Source of the DNA: Argentina anserina
Taxonomy: Eukaryota; Streptophyta; Magnoliopsida; Rosales; Rosaceae
NCBI RefSeq assembly: GCF_933775445.1
Contig: NC_065872.1
Coordinates: 3,224,001-3,288,000 of the forward strand
Length of the DNA stretch: 64,000 nucleotides
Reading direction: 5' to 3'
In this document: positions 11,872-25,368 of the stretch, piece after piece
How the letters are laid out: every line of letters starts with the position of its first letter
How positions within the stretch are numbered: position 1 is the first letter of the stretch
Made by a program: the position numbers and the translations under genes
The notes under the pieces: generated by a model
Seen by the model: only the letters and a program-made list of their open reading frames with translations
Told to the model about the DNA's origin: nothing
Database searches by the model: none

Positions 11872-12580
11872 CATTCACATCCTTAAGAGCAAGAGAAATC
11901 TCCTCCAATGATTGATGCTGTTATTATATTTCCATAATTGGCCATTGTCGTTTAACCTAAAACCTTCTGCTTCCTCTTGTCGTTTCACTGGCTTTCACTC
12001 TCGGCGCTTCTTCCTTACAATCAATCAATCATGCTAGACCCGAAGTCAGAATCTACCAACACAAAAGTCCAACTTTAGGCCACCTGCTGGCTGCTGCATC
12101 TTCCTCTCTCTCCAAAGACTTGATCAAATTCTGGCTAAAAAACTTCTATAACATTTACACGCATCCCACATGCAATAGGTTAGGCTTGATTTCCATGAAA
12201 GACCAAATCTTTGTGCTTGAACTTATTTTTCTCGTTTGTTCTGTTTTGCATTAATCCCAAAGGTTCTTCTTATAGTGTTTCACACAGAGTGAGTGAGAGG
12301 GTTTTGGGACTTTGACGTGTCCTTTAACGGAAAAATAAACACAGTCAGTGGTTAAAGCAAGCATTGAAGACAGTGCCGTGTCTTCTTCTTCTACTTTGGT
12401 GTGTTGCTTTTTTTTTTTCAGATAAGAAAAGCTTTTTCATTTGGGGGTTTCTGATTCTCAGAGTGATAATGCATGTTTTTCTGTTTCTGGGTTTTGTCTG
12501 TTTTGGACAAGCTATGGTTTTTGGATGTGGAGTTTGAATTTTGGGGTGTGTTGAGGAAGTTTTGGAGGGTAAAGCTGAGT
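11872..12580 (+). promoter_or_regulatory. Promoter and 5' leader region of the kinase gene
   Basis: Pyrimidine-rich stretches and a T-run (about 12410) precede the chosen ATG at 12581. An earlier in-frame ATG at 12473 would add a 36-residue hydrophobic extension not expected for this cytosolic family, so I treat it as leader. No clear TATA box. Confidence 0.35.
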
Positions 12581-15500
12581 ATGAAGGAGAACAGGAATTC
12601 AATGGTCACTGGGAAGGTTGTGGTGGTTGCATTTAAGGCTTTGAAGGAGATTCCAAATACTGCTCTGGTGTGGGCTCTGACTCATGTTGTGCAACCTGGA
12701 GATTACATAAAGCTTTTGGCAGTTGTTCCTTCATATACATCAAGTAATAGTCCTTGTATTTCTTTTTATATAGGAAAAATTATGTCTGTAATTTTCAAAA
12801 GAAAGCATGTAAATTGCAGTTCATGTTGATCTTTTGTTCTTCATATTATTGATAAAGGAGGTTCATGTTAGTTCAATTGATTGTTTGGTGTTGCTCTTTT
12901 TTTAGGATTGCAGTCACAAGTTAGCTGTTTAAGGGGTTCAGTTATATTAAATGTATGCCTGTAGTATCTGTCACTAAGCGATGTGTGTATGAAATCAGAA
13001 GCTATGTTACATAGTGATTTGGCTTTATAATATCTACTAGTACTACTTAGTTTTAATTGTTTGTATGGCATCCAAAACCCGCCATGGCATAGTTTTGACA
13101 GAAAGTACTTCACAGGCTTCAAAATTTAGTGAAAGCAGGCCAAGTTGACCAATGCATAAGAGTTTTGTGTTTGATGGAATTTCCTTTTTGTGCTTGCATT
13201 TATAAGAACATTGGACGCAAGGCTGATGTTGATGAAATCATGAAAACACAATATGTTCAGGTAATTGGGTATGGGACTTTGCACGATTCACCAGCGATTG
13301 CACCAGAAGTCCCCATTGGGCTCTCACAGGAACCATTTCAGATCAGAAGGATGAGATAGTGAACTCATGCTCTCAGATGGTGCAGCAGCTCCAAGATGTT
13401 TATGATCCAGAGAAGGTCAGTCAATCAGTGTAGCATCTAGTGCTATTGCTTCATATCCAATATTTATTTCTTCCTAATTTGTTTTACTTCACAGATAAGG
13501 ATCAGGATTAAAATACTCTCTGGCTCACCATCTGGTGTTGTGGCTGCTGAAGCGAAGAAAGCTCAATCAAACTGGGTTATATTGGACAAGTAATAAATTC
13601 AATGCAACCTTAATTTCAAGTATCACTTCCTATAGAAGAAGACTTATTATTACAAGGCATGCCGTTTAGATATCTGAGAACTTCAAAATGGCATCGTCTG
13701 TTGATTTCACAATATTAATCTTTAGTTAGCACTTTTTATGCATGAAACTCTTTTACTTCGCTTTCCACATGTTCAGGTTGTAATTTCTTTGTTGTGCAGA
13801 CAATTGAAATATGAAAAGAAGCACTGCATGGCACAGCTACAGTGCAATGTTGTGATTATGAAAAGATCTGGGCCTAAGGTTCTTCGCTTGAATTTGGTCA
13901 ACTCTCCGAACAAGGAACCTGAAGTGGCTTGTCATTCATTGTATAGATTAGAATCCTCTCCAGAACACCTAAAGAGCAAGTTTGTACAGTGGAATATAAG
14001 TGGAGGGCCACCTGTGACTCCTACTAGTAGTTTTGACCATGAATCACCACTGACTGCGACTGATATGGGATCATCGTCCATATCAAGCTCAGAGATGGGG
14101 ATTGATTCAATTTTACATTCTGGAGTTCTCCAGAGATTGAAGCAAGAATTTTCGTCTACCAGTGGTAATGAGAATTTAAATGATTCTGACAATGAGGTGA
14201 ACAATGAAAAGATGGGGGCTTATTTCACGAGTTCATATTGCCAGCCCTGGATGGCAGATTATCTAAGTTCTGATGGTGAATTTTCAAGATATGGGGCCAG
14301 AGGTTCAGAGAGACCTTATGATAAATCTATGATTTCGGCATATGGAGCCTTGCTAGATAAGTTAGCTAATTTAAATCGAGAGCCTGATGTTGGAGTCCTG
14401 AACTATAGGCTGGATTTGAACTTGAGTAGAAGTGTACGTGAAGTGATTTCCCTACCTAGAAATTTACCTTCTATACCTCCTCCACTCTGCTCTGTATGTC
14501 AGCACAAGGCACCTGTCTTTGGCAATCCTCCTAGGTGGTTCACATATGCTGAGTTAGAACTTGCTACATGTGGATTTTCACAAGCAAATTTCTTGGCTGA
14601 AGGTGGGTTTGGCTCCGTACACAGAGGTGTCTTACCACATGGTCAGGTTGTTGCTGTTAAGCAATATAAATTGGCTAGTTCTCAAGGAGATCAGGAATTC
14701 TGCTCAGAAGTTGAAGTCCTAAGCTGTGCACAACATCGCAATGTTGTGATGCTAATTGGATTCTGTGTAGAGGATGGAAGGAGGTTGCTAGTATATGAAT
14801 ATATCTGCAATGGTTCTTTGGATTCTCATCTATACGGTAGGTTCTCTATGAGTCCTGATTGATGTAGATTGCCAGTATACATTACTCTGGGTACCTTTCT
14901 AATAATTATGCTTTATTCACTCATGTTGAATGGTAGCACTGAAATGTGCAGGGAAACACCAACATTCATCACTAAAATGGTTTGCACGACAAAGAATTGC
15001 AGTTGGAGCGGCTAGGGGATTGAGATACCTTCATGAAGAGTGTAGAGTAGGTTGCATTGTACACCGTGATTTGCGACCTAACAATATCCTTCTGACCCAT
15101 GATTTTGAACCATTGGTATGTCATGCTCCTCACCTTTTAAATTCAAAAACTCTTTTCACCTACATGTTGTAATCGATGAATCACACATTGTATGAGTACT
15201 CTCTCTTTGTCAAATTGTATGTTCATTACGGATGAGGCTATAGACTCCAGCATGATACGGTACCAGCACCAGTTAATTACTTCTGATTTCAGGTTGGAGA
15301 TTTTGGACTAGCAAGGTGGCAACCAGACGGAGATATTGGCATGCAAACAAGAGTAATTGGAACATTTGGGTTAGACCTTCAGACTTGAAGCAAAAATATT
15401 AGCTCTTATTATGAAATTACAGCTTAATACAAATAGTTTTACCAAGTGAGAAGTCTTGTGTCAATGTAGTTACTTGGCCCCAGAATATGCTCAGAGTGGA

Positions 15501-16081
15501 GAAATTACGGAGAAAACTGATGTATACTCCTTTGGGGTAGTACTGGTGGAGCTTGTTACAGGACGCAAAGCTATGGACCTAACCAAGCCGAAAGGCCAGC
15601 AGTGCCTCACCGAATGGGTATGTATGAGTGAATTGAACTATAGTCTGAAGACGCACCATCTCATATAGTGGCTAAGACTCAAGAAACATAGATACAATTC
15701 TTTAGTATTCTACTCTTCTTACATGATGTTTTTATGGTGATAACTTGTGCTTATGCATTTGGTGAGCAGGCACGACCCTTGCTAGAAAAGCACGCGATTA
15801 ACCAAATGATAGACCCCCAGTTAAGGGACTGCTATTCAAAGCAAGAAGTTTGTAACATGCTGCGATGCGCTTCTTTGTGCATCAGGCGAGATCCTCATTC
15901 CAGGCCTCGAATGTCTCAGGTATTCTCATTGCCTCTTCAATTTCACTTCCGCCCAGAATTGATGATAAGCTAACTATAATCTCATCTTGTCTATTTGGCT
16001 TCTCATATATAGGTGCTTCGGATTCTGGAAGGTGACGACATTCCTGTGAACTCCAAATCATTGTTAGTTGAGGGGGTTTGA
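12581..16081 (+). CDS. USP-like / receptor-like cytoplasmic kinase fusion ('inactive protein kinase SELMODRAFT_444075-like' family)
   Basis: Exons: 12581-12743, 13261-13415, 13495-13589, 13800-14836, 14952-15115, 15293-15369, 15470-15617, 15770-15919 and 16013-16081; all join in phase to give 685 aa. Residues about 10-155 form a universal-stress-protein-like domain ([20 protein letters not shown], then [20 protein letters not shown]). A Ser-rich linker follows, then a PERK-like kinase domain from about residue 390. Kinase motifs are present: glycine loop [11 protein letters not shown] (406 onward), ATP lysine VAVKQ (425), HRDLRPNN (521-528), DFG (541-543) and GTFGYLAPEY. There is no signal peptide or membrane segment, so it acts in the cytoplasm or at the plasma membrane periphery. 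Despite the database family name, the catalytic residues look intact. Substrates are unknown. Confidence 0.9.
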
Positions 16082-17063
16082 CTAGACACTTTTGTAGACA
16101 ACCTAGATGATACCCGTACATTTATACTTTGAAACAAGAAATGAAAGCAGTGTGTATAGTTTCTACATAGTACAGACTTGTCTGCAATCCATTTCTTAGG
16201 AGTTACAAGTACCCCTCTTTCTCATTGGCATGGTTCATTATTTAACTGTATCTCCTCAGCTACTCCATCATGTTTTAACTGGACAATGAACCTAGGCTAC
16301 AGAGCTACCGTAATCAAAATGACAAAATCCCACAATAATTTATTTAAATTTGGATGATCAATAAACCATGATCATCATTTGTGTATAAGAAGCTTGAGTT
16401 TCAACTTTGCGCGGACTGTTATAATAACATTCATGTAGAGGAGCAATTTTAATATCACATTCATGGAGATGAGGAGAAGAGCAAGATGACTACTGGTGAT
16501 GGTGGTGTGGCTGCTAGTGATGCCGACGAGGTGGTGGAATCATTGGAGCCTCCATTGGATCCTCCCCCTAGTGTGACCCCCTCTGTGTAGGGTGGTTCCG
16601 AGGTCATTGTGAAATAAGTTGGGGCCTATCCCAACATGTCTTGTATTGTTTTCATTTTATGGTTAACAACTTCTTCTTTTTTATATTGAAAATGGCATAT
16701 ATTAACTTCCAAAAGGATATATCAAATGGGATTAGAGGCCTCAGTAGAGCACTCCCATCCAACAATTAACTACCACCAATTAAATTTAATAGCCATAAAG
16801 GCCCCTGCTCCAAACATTATGGTTAGCAACTTAGAAATTCCTTCTATATTACTGTTTGCCTTGGTTGTTAGGAGTTTTGCATTGTTCATTCTTTTGTTGT
16901 ATGTGTGATATTTTTAATAAAAAAAAGTAACATAATATGCACAAGCTAGCTTATTTCAAAAAAAGAAAAGAAAAAAGAACAAGCTAGCTATAAAGTGAGT
17001 ACAAACAGACCAAACAATTAAAAGGAAACAAAGTGTCTTGAGTGAGGTCAGTGGTCGAACACC
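16082..17063. other. Spacer between kinase and LpxA genes
   Basis: Kinase 3' UTR followed by AT-rich DNA. A 30-codon frame at 16486-16590 is GC-richer than its surroundings but ends at once. The last 130 bp before 17064 are A-rich and probably hold the LpxA promoter and leader. Confidence 0.45.
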
Positions 17064-19114
17064 ATGTGTGCACTACAATTCAAACTTAGCACCAAGCGCT
17101 TATTCAACATCTACCAGACCTCTCTGCGCTTCTTCTCCAGCTCAGTTTCCGACGCCTTCATTCACCCCTCTGCAATTGTTCACCCCAATGCCTTTCTCGG
17201 CCAGGTACTCCATTTCGCTTCACTTCTCAATAAGACCAAGCTACTCAGTGATGCTCGGAAATCATAGTGTGCTTGTGGGTTTTGGTTTTTATGATCAGGG
17301 TGTTTCCGTTGGGCCCTTTTGTACTGTTGGGTCGTCGGTGAAGCTCGGAAATGGCTGCCGGTTACATCCCGGAAGCCATGTCTTTGGCAATACTCAACTT
17401 GGGGAGAGCTGCGTTTTGATGACGTGAGTTTTGAATGTTATGCATCGCTTAGTTTCTTTGTCAGTTTTGGGTTTCTAGTAAGTTTTGTGCTTTTTGAACG
17501 TGGTGAAAACAAAGAGTATATGCATTGTTGGTTTCTGTGTATTCTGGGTTTCATTTTGTGCTTTAAAGTTTTGAACACTTTGAATGTGGCCAGGCAGTGG
17601 TGCCATTGTTGGTGATGATATTCCGGGGCGTACTGTGCTGGGTTGCAATAATGTTATTGGGCACCATGCTGTGGTTGGTGTGAAGTGCCAGGACATGAAG
17701 TACAAGGTGAGTTTTGATATGTATTGAAGTTGGGTGAATAGGATACTGAAGTTTGAAGACCAAAGTTTGGTGATTTGTGTTTGATTTATGAGTTAGTCAG
17801 GGGATGAATGCTTTCTTGATGTTGGGGACAATAATGAGATCAGAGAGTATGCTTCAGTCCATCGATCTTCAAAGTCAAGTGATACAACAGTATGTGAATC
17901 ATATGCTCATAGCTTGCTCGTTGAATCTTGTGTACTAGATTTCATGCTTTCATTGGTTGTTCTTAATTTTGTTGTGGATCAGGTTATTGGGAATAACAAT
18001 CTTATAATGGGTTCCTGCCATATTGCTCATGACTGCAAGGTTGGGAACAACATCATATTTGCGAATAATACCCTTTTGGCAGGCCATGTTGTGGTGGAAG
18101 TAAGGCCTTACTTTAAATCCATAATCTATTGTTTGAATTCCCTACACTTTCAATTCCTATATCTAAATGTACACCTTAGTCTTTTTCTCCTAAAAGTAGG
18201 ATACTTGTGTGAGTTTCATTCTACATGCAGAATTTGATGTCTGGTTGTGTTTCATATGTAGGATTATGCTCACACTGCAGGGGCTGTTGTTGTTCATCAA
18301 TTCTGTCATGTAGGTTCTTTCGCTTTCATTGGCGGTGGCTCTGTGGTATGACATAATCTTACCTTTTACTTCTTTCAATTCATGCTATCCTTTTATGTTG
18401 ATCATGTCCAAAAGGCACTTGGTAACAGAATGAGCACCATTGATCTAATATCTTGGTGCCAGTACTTGAACAGCGTTTACAACATGAAGTTCACACTCTC
18501 TAGTTTCTACCTGCTATATTTTGATTTTACAGATATGAAAATATGCTGATTTATACTTTTACGAGTTTTGCCATAATATATGTTTTAGCGTTCCTTGCAA
18601 TCTTAAATATATATACTCTTGTTTTATATGCATAAAGATTGCACAGGATATTCCTAAGTACATGATGGTTGCTGGAGAAAGAGCTCAGCTCCGTGGTTTA
18701 AACCTTGAGGGTCTACATCGTCATGGATTCACAGTTGCAGAGGTTTGTGTCATTCAAGTTCATTTTTTTCATCTTCATGTGATATTCAATTTTAAAGAGC
18801 TGTTATCCATTTTGGCAAGGATCTAGATCAGAAGCCTTAGAACAGCTTACCAAAAGATATTCATGCCTGCTGATGCAAATTCCAGTGGTTTCGAAGCACG
18901 TCTTGCTGAAGTGGTATCAATTCAACTTCATCCTCACCCTCTCTTATTAAAATATGTACTAAATATTGTGTTGAAGTTCTTAATCATTTTGCAGGAGCTC
19001 CACAATCAATTGTCTCATATACCTGCTGTGTGCTCCATGTTGCAGTCTATCCGTGACTCTTTCAAAGAAAAAAGACGTGGACTATGCAAATTCAGACATT
19101 GGAATAGCTCTTAA
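17064..19114 (+). CDS. LPXA: LpxA: acyl-ACP--UDP-N-acetylglucosamine O-acyltransferase, mitochondrial
   Basis: First enzyme of the lipid A-type pathway that plants retain in mitochondria; it transfers a hydroxyacyl chain to UDP-GlcNAc. Exons: 17064-17204, 17299-17423, 17598-17706, 17797-17889, 17983-18099, 18262-18345, 18638-18742, 18827-18913 and 18995-19114; all in phase, 326 aa. The N-terminus ([14 protein letters not shown], then [10 protein letters not shown]) is Arg/Ser-rich and fits a mitochondrial presequence. From residue 33 come hexapeptide repeats of the left-handed beta-helix: [30 protein letters not shown] and [24 protein letters not shown]; the His of HIAHDC is near the known catalytic region. 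The helical tail ends in [14 protein letters not shown]. Introns are short except the one at 18346-18637. Confidence 0.92.
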
Positions 19115-22100
19115 TAGGTGATTTTACATCTATTTGGTGGAAAAGAATTTAATAACTGCTCTCTTCAAAAGAAAAGAGAAAAAAGAAGTTATCATGGGAA
19201 TATTGAATTTATCATTCATAATGAAAAGTGTCTAAACTCTAAACTCATTGAGAAGGCTTCCTTAAGACATAATTCACATCGGAGAACTAATAAAACATTA
19301 TCATCATACTTCACCAATTTGCCCCGTGACTAGGGGGAAAGAGAAATTTTACTTCTGAGTAATGACAATTGATGTGGTTTTTGTATCTTCTTTTTGCAGT
19401 GACCCAACTGCTGTTGCATTTACAAAAACTGATGGTATGCCTTGATAAAAAGGAAGACTCTAGGCTTTGGTTTCCTTTGTAGTGCAGATTTATACAGTGA
19501 CCATTCTTAGTATCGGATGAATGCGTTGGTGACAGGGTGCAGTACAGAGAATCAAAGATAATTTTCAAATGCAAACATACTGTAGAAGAGTTAACTAAAG
19601 TTGGCTTGCCAAATGTTCCTTGTAGAATTCACTATGCATATCTCATTCAATTTATGAACATTAATAGTTTTTTGGTATTATGCTGCCTTGTAACATTGAC
19701 CTTGAGATACAAGGGTTGTAGAATAAATTTGGTCTCTTAATTCACATAAATTCTTGGAAATATTAATTTATCCTATGGTTTTTCGGTTACACAATGAGGG
19801 CTTTTCTTATCTTTTTTTCTTATCCTTGATGCTTAAGTGAATATTGTTGAGTCCTGGATCACAATTGATGTGGTATTGCCTTGTCTATTTATATCTAGCT
19901 AGGTTAATTTCCAGTTTCCTTCTGATCATTATAAAATGAAAGTTTGGGACGAAGCCTCTGAGTATTATTGACCCTGAAAGCTTGGTTCTCTGAAAAGCAA
20001 ATCTACCTAAAATCTAACATCATTGTGATTGGAATTCAGCTTTCAATATCCATTGGTTTACTTCATGATTTTGATTGCAGATAATGAATTGAAGGTCACT
20101 AAAGGTCGGCATATTGACTTTGTTTGTATAAACAAAACGCTAGCTGTTCAATCTTGTGACCTTTGACTACAACATCTTGGTTTGCTTCCGGAACTGAAAC
20201 TAATAATCAAAGAAATTTCTATTCATTGTTGAATACTCTTCTTTGTTTCTTACACGGAGCTAATATGAATATGTGTATGACTAGCTAACATGAGTGGACT
20301 AGCTACAAATATTTCCCTCGTCTGAATTCCACATTAACCTTTCATTTTACAATTTCTGATACTCATTCCACCAGCTCAGGATAAATTCATTGTGTTCTTG
20401 TTAGGATTGACTTCAAATTTTCAAAAGCTAAGGTTTCGGGAAACCTTAAGACTGGTGAAACTTTTTCAGTGCGTCCAAATGGTTGGAATTTTCCAAGTTA
20501 ATTTCCTTATCTGCATAAATCGATTCTTTCTTAAACTTTAACTTGGAAGCAACAACTTGGAAAAAGAACAGGGGTACCTCCTTGTATAGTGTAGAAGAAC
20601 ACTACTACATCAAAATCAAATGTTATACTATAATAGCAGGAAAAAATAAAATGCAAATAGGGTAAGATAATATCTTAGCGTATGTACAACGATATTGAGA
20701 GAGACTTTTAAGTACCACCAATGTTCTTTCTCCTACTATTACGATCATTCTTCCTCCATAAAAGAGTAGTACTTGTATAAATTTTTTTTTGGAAGGGGTG
20801 GTACTTGTATATTAACATAAGAAGGAATTGATAATGATATCAATATAGACCATCAGTACCTAGCTCTCCTTTTATTCTGTGACTGCTGATATGAAATTAT
20901 ATTCCGAACAGAAAGATGCTCAAGAGTAGTGCTTGTACATTGTATATTCCTCACTGGATTGATATGGCATATGATGGAATGTTTAGCACTAATGGCTTTG
21001 TACTACTAATGGTATAATCTATGTGATATGACAATGAGATTATAAGGGCAAATGCGCAGTTCCTAAATAATAATGAGCAGTTGAGATCTTTAGATTTGAT
21101 TATGACCCTTGTTGAAACCTTGTCCATTCTTTAATTTTCCTTATTTGAACTAATGTATTATGCTCCTTTTGCCATGTTATCTTTGAGTGGCTAATTTTTT
21201 CAAATGCTACTCTTTATATTTGTATGACATTTGAGAAGGGAACTAGGCCCCTGGATCGAAGAAAGATAGATTTCAATTGGATATACAGTAAATTTGGATT
21301 TGAGAATTTAGGATTTTAGTTTCGATTGGAGACTCATGTTCAGAGATATCCATTTGAAAGTGCTCCACTTAATATGATTACAATTGGCAACTGTAAAGTG
21401 ATAGAACATGTAATTTGAAAGTTCATGATCATGCATGAGTGGCTTATTTATTCTTTAGATTTGATGCACTGCAATTTCAGTACTTCAGCAAACTCAGGCT
21501 GATGGTACACTTATGGCCATTTGTTGTTTGCAAAGTTGTTGCCTTTTGAGTTGGTGCTGGAGCAATTATAGGAATAGAAATTGATTTCCAATCAAAATAT
21601 TATACACTTTAACTAGAAACACTTGATGATCGATTTAGCAAGTACACCAAAGAATCATATATATGCTTTAATAGTATTTCATGTATGTGCAACTTGGACA
21701 CTTGGTACTTATATTAATATTCCTTTTGAGTTTGAATGAAAAAGATATCGGAGTCATTTTCAGTTGAAGATGATCTCGATCAAGCTCACCAGCCAATTCT
21801 TTCAGCACTATAGCTCATAGGCTATACTGCTATAGCCCCATAACTGGGGATAGGCATTCTGAAGTGCTCAATCCAGTGGAGCTTCTACTGGACCTTTGTC
21901 TTTCCATCCCTATTTGATTAGGAATGGAACGCAGTATCTCCAGCTTCAGAAAAGGTGAGAGATGATTAAGCAACACCATGCAGTAGGCCAGTAGCATCCA
22001 ATCGAACTTAACGTACTATTGGCATTGTTAATTAATACACACTATATATCAAATTATCGGGGTCCCGTAATAATCATGCATGCATCGAGTTTAGGCATGG

Positions 22101-23442
22101 CAAACTGTTTTTATGCAGAATACTCTTTTATGGGTGCGGCTCAAATGCCATTGGGCAATTAATTATATCGATCAATTACTATAGAAATCAATTAAATCTA
22201 ATTTCAAATTTTCAATAATAATGAACTGTACATGAGATTGGAAGAACTAATTAAGCTTGAATTATTATCTATAGGACATCAGCCTTTTCTGCTACTATAC
22301 TGATTAAGGTCCATCTTCAACTTCTCTCATATATAATCTGTTAAATTTTAGGGATAAATCAAACAAAAACAAGAACAAATTGCAAGTGACTTATTATTGT
22401 TCTTGGTCAAACAAGAATAGAAAACTTCCCAAGGAGACAAGGACCATTATCCCCTTGTTTCATACGAGAGATGATTCCTTTGTGTAATAATGCCAAATGC
22501 ATCTCAATATTACATTGATCTGAAGTGTTTCCTGGTTCAGATATAGAAAGAACTAAACAACTTTCAACTGAGTGGTTCCTTATAATTAATTAACTGGATC
22601 AATTAATTTTTCCAACTAGCTATAGCTTGAAAATATCCTCAACAACTATTCAAGTTGGCTCTCATGTATGATAATATTATCAATTGCATTACTGAGTAAA
22701 ACAGAAGTAGGTGGGGGAAGCTATGTATATATCCAATATGTTATATCCCAGTCCCTATCTTGATTTGGAGAAATATACATATGTGCGTTAATTAATTCAC
22801 CAATATGAGAAAGGACCCTTATGGATAAAGTCAATAGCCGTATATTAAGTTTAATGAACGAACTAGTTTACTAATGAATTTATGGTCCAGTAAGAGATGT
22901 TAACCAGTGTTTATATCTTTCAAGGATAAAGAGTTAATTAGGTACGACTTAAGAAAATGATAGAGATTGCCGAATAGATACAAAATTACGCACTGAATTT
23001 CTAGAAATCAATTCCTTAATTCTTGTCCAAAAAAATTCCCTAATTGATGATACAGGGGTTATAGAATTTGAGCAATTTCGATTACCAGCAATGGATACAT
23101 ATGGTGATGATGATAAATTTGTTTAAGCTTAGGCCACTTATTTGAATGGTTGATTGAATGCAAGAGTACGGTTTGGTTTGAGTTTGCGATTCCCTGAAAA
23201 CCTAAATACAAGTCTTAATCATGCATGTAAAGCATTTGAGCATATGTTTCTGTTGACTTATCAGAAAGAACGATCTAACTTTCTTAAATTTTAATTGTTG
23301 GAATCTTTTGAGCACATGATTCAATATATCAAGTAATGAACTAAGATCATCGATTGAGGTACAATTCCTATATATACACCCACACATAATTCCTATAGAA
23401 CTTGATTAGTTTATCGATATTAACTATAAGTTTCAAAGGCCG

Positions 23443-23446
<4 letters not shown>

Positions 23447-23488
<42 letters not shown>
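23447..23488 (+). repeat. (TC)21 microsatellite
   Basis: Uninterrupted TC dinucleotide run about 600 bp upstream of the MYB start. CT/GA tracts are common in plant promoters and are length-variable. Confidence 0.97.
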
Positions 23489-23492
<4 letters not shown>

Positions 23493-23867
23493 GATGGAAA
23501 TACGTATACGTACATATCTATTGAATAATAAGTCAATAACTAGTATATATACGATACAAGTACCTATCTACTTATACTAATTAATTGGCGGCCTTACATG
23601 ATAAAGGAAATTAAACAATCTTAATTCTTAAAGGTGTCCCAAACTCATGAATGTACGTAGTATGCTACAAACTTCAGAGGACAAAAGCTTTCCTGTATGA
23701 GATAAGATTTTTTTTTAAAGAGGAATAGAGAGGTGGTTATAGTAATTACTAAATAATAGCTTCGCTAGTTCTTACTTTGTTTAGAACCCAAGTTGGAAAA
23801 TATCCAACAATAAACAAAGTCCATCCAATCATCTTCTCTTGGTGTGCATCCATTTTCAGAAATCCCA

Positions 23868-23889
23868 CCCCCCCCCCCCCCCCCCCCCC
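23868..23889 (+). repeat. C22 homopolymer
   Basis: Twenty-two consecutive C residues about 190 bp upstream of the MYB ATG. It is followed by CT-rich sequence likely within the promoter or 5' UTR. Such runs are prone to sequencing error, so the length is unreliable. Confidence 0.93.
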
Positions 23890-24081
23890 TCATCATATCA
23901 TATATACCACCAAACATATTAGCTACCTCTCTATCTAGCTCTCTCTTACTCATCCACATTTCCCTCTCTATCTCTCTCTAGCTTCGTTGGCCAGCTTTGG
24001 AATTGTGGTGGTGTCGGCCGTTAATAGTGTGATAGATTTTAGTTAAGGAGGTAGCAATTTCTGCTAATTGTCTATTCAGAA

Positions 24082-25368
24082 ATGGGCAGAAAGTGCTCAC
24101 ATTGTGGAAACATAGGCCATAATTCAAGGACCTGTACAAATTTTGGAGGCAGTTCCACTGCTGCTGGTTTTGTTGGTACTAACGGATTCAGGCTCTTCGG
24201 TGTTCAAGTTCATAATCTTGATCATATATCTTCTTCCGTATCTTCTTTTAATGCCATGAACATGATGATGATGAAGAAAAGCTTTAGCATGGATTGCTTG
24301 CCCACATCTTCAGCCTCATCCTCATCCCCATCTTCTTCAAGGGTTTCCATTGATAATGAAAACTCTGATCATCACAAAGCTCCTATCGGTTATCTCTCCG
24401 ATGGCCTCATATGTCGTGCCCAAGACCGGAAAAAGGGTGCCTACGTTTTCCTTGATCTTGCTTTTTATTAACGACCATAGCTAGATTTGGATTTTTAATT
24501 TTCACATGTGTTTTTGAAATTATACAAAATCCTATGTGACTATATATTGACGAAAGTAAAGAATGTTCTCCGTCATTTATAGGAGTTCCGTGGACAGAAG
24601 AGGAGCACAGAACATTTCTGATGGGGCTTGAGAAGTTAGGGAAGGGGGACTGGAGAGGAATCTCGAGGAACTATGTGACCACTAGAACACCAACTCAAGT
24701 AGCTAGTCATGCTCAGAAGTATTTTCTCCGGCAAGCAACCCTCACCAAGAAGAAGCGTCGTTCAAGCCTCTTCGATATGGTACGTGCTTAACGAAGTAAA
24801 CGAACTATATGTTTCATACACATTATTGATATGTAAATCTACTTTGAAGAATTAATTGATTTTCAGTATGCTATTATTGTAATTATGACAGTTTGGGAGC
24901 AAAAGTTGTGAGCCACAATCCAAGCTAAGAAGCATCGATCCAGCTCAATGTGTTAACAGTATTCCATCAAGCCCTCAACATCAAAATCTTCAACTTTATA
25001 CTACTACCGATATCACATCTGCATCACAAAACCTAAAACTGTTTGATCGTCAGCGAATTCCAGCTGACTACAGCGATTATATTCCTCCCTTAGGCAGTTC
25101 ATATGATCGTGATCGTGATCGTGCACGTGATCACAGTATGCCTGGATGGATTTACGGGTTGATCGATTCCCAGCTGAAATTCTCAAATGCAGCTTCATCA
25201 TTAAAACCCAGCACTAGTACTATTCCACCACCACCGTCATCATCAGTAGTACCAGATCATCTAGAGCTGACGCTCGCTGCGCCGGTTAGGCCTTTGGATT
25301 TAGATCAAAATAGATCATCGTCATCCCCAACATCTGGCCCTCTCCTTAATACTATAAGTGTTACTTGA
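24082..25368 (+). CDS. SHAQKYF-class MYB (KUA1/MYBS3-like) transcriptional repressor
   Basis: Exons: 24082-24436, 24583-24779 and 24892-25368, giving 342 aa. An N-terminal zinc knuckle, C5-x2-C8-x4-H13-x4-C18 ([15 protein letters not shown]), is followed by RLFGV at 37-41, the R/KLFGV repression motif. The single MYB repeat lies at about 119-175: VPWTEEEH, then [11 protein letters not shown] and the hallmark SHAQKYF. This family binds the I-box/TATCCA-type element through that repeat. The C-terminus holds LELTL (308-312), an EAR-type repression motif, and a DRDRDRARD stretch. Known members repress genes in sugar, ABA, senescence or cell-expansion responses; which of these applies here cannot be read from sequence. 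TC and C tracts lie in the promoter. Confidence 0.93.

Larger units (their letters stand above)
19115..24081. other. 5-kb gene-free spacer with (TC)21 and C22 tracts
   Basis: LpxA 3' UTR, then AT-rich DNA with no coding frame, tRNA or clear transposon ends. The stretch 21770-21960 is less AT-rich but I cannot assign it. Simple repeats near 23.45 and 23.88 kb are listed separately. The last few hundred bases should contain the MYB promoter. Confidence 0.5.

Noticed and set aside
16486..16590. Small gene beginning ATGACTACTGGTGATGGTGG
   Set aside because: Only about 30 codons, with no splice partners; may be a scrap of retrotransposon or chance.
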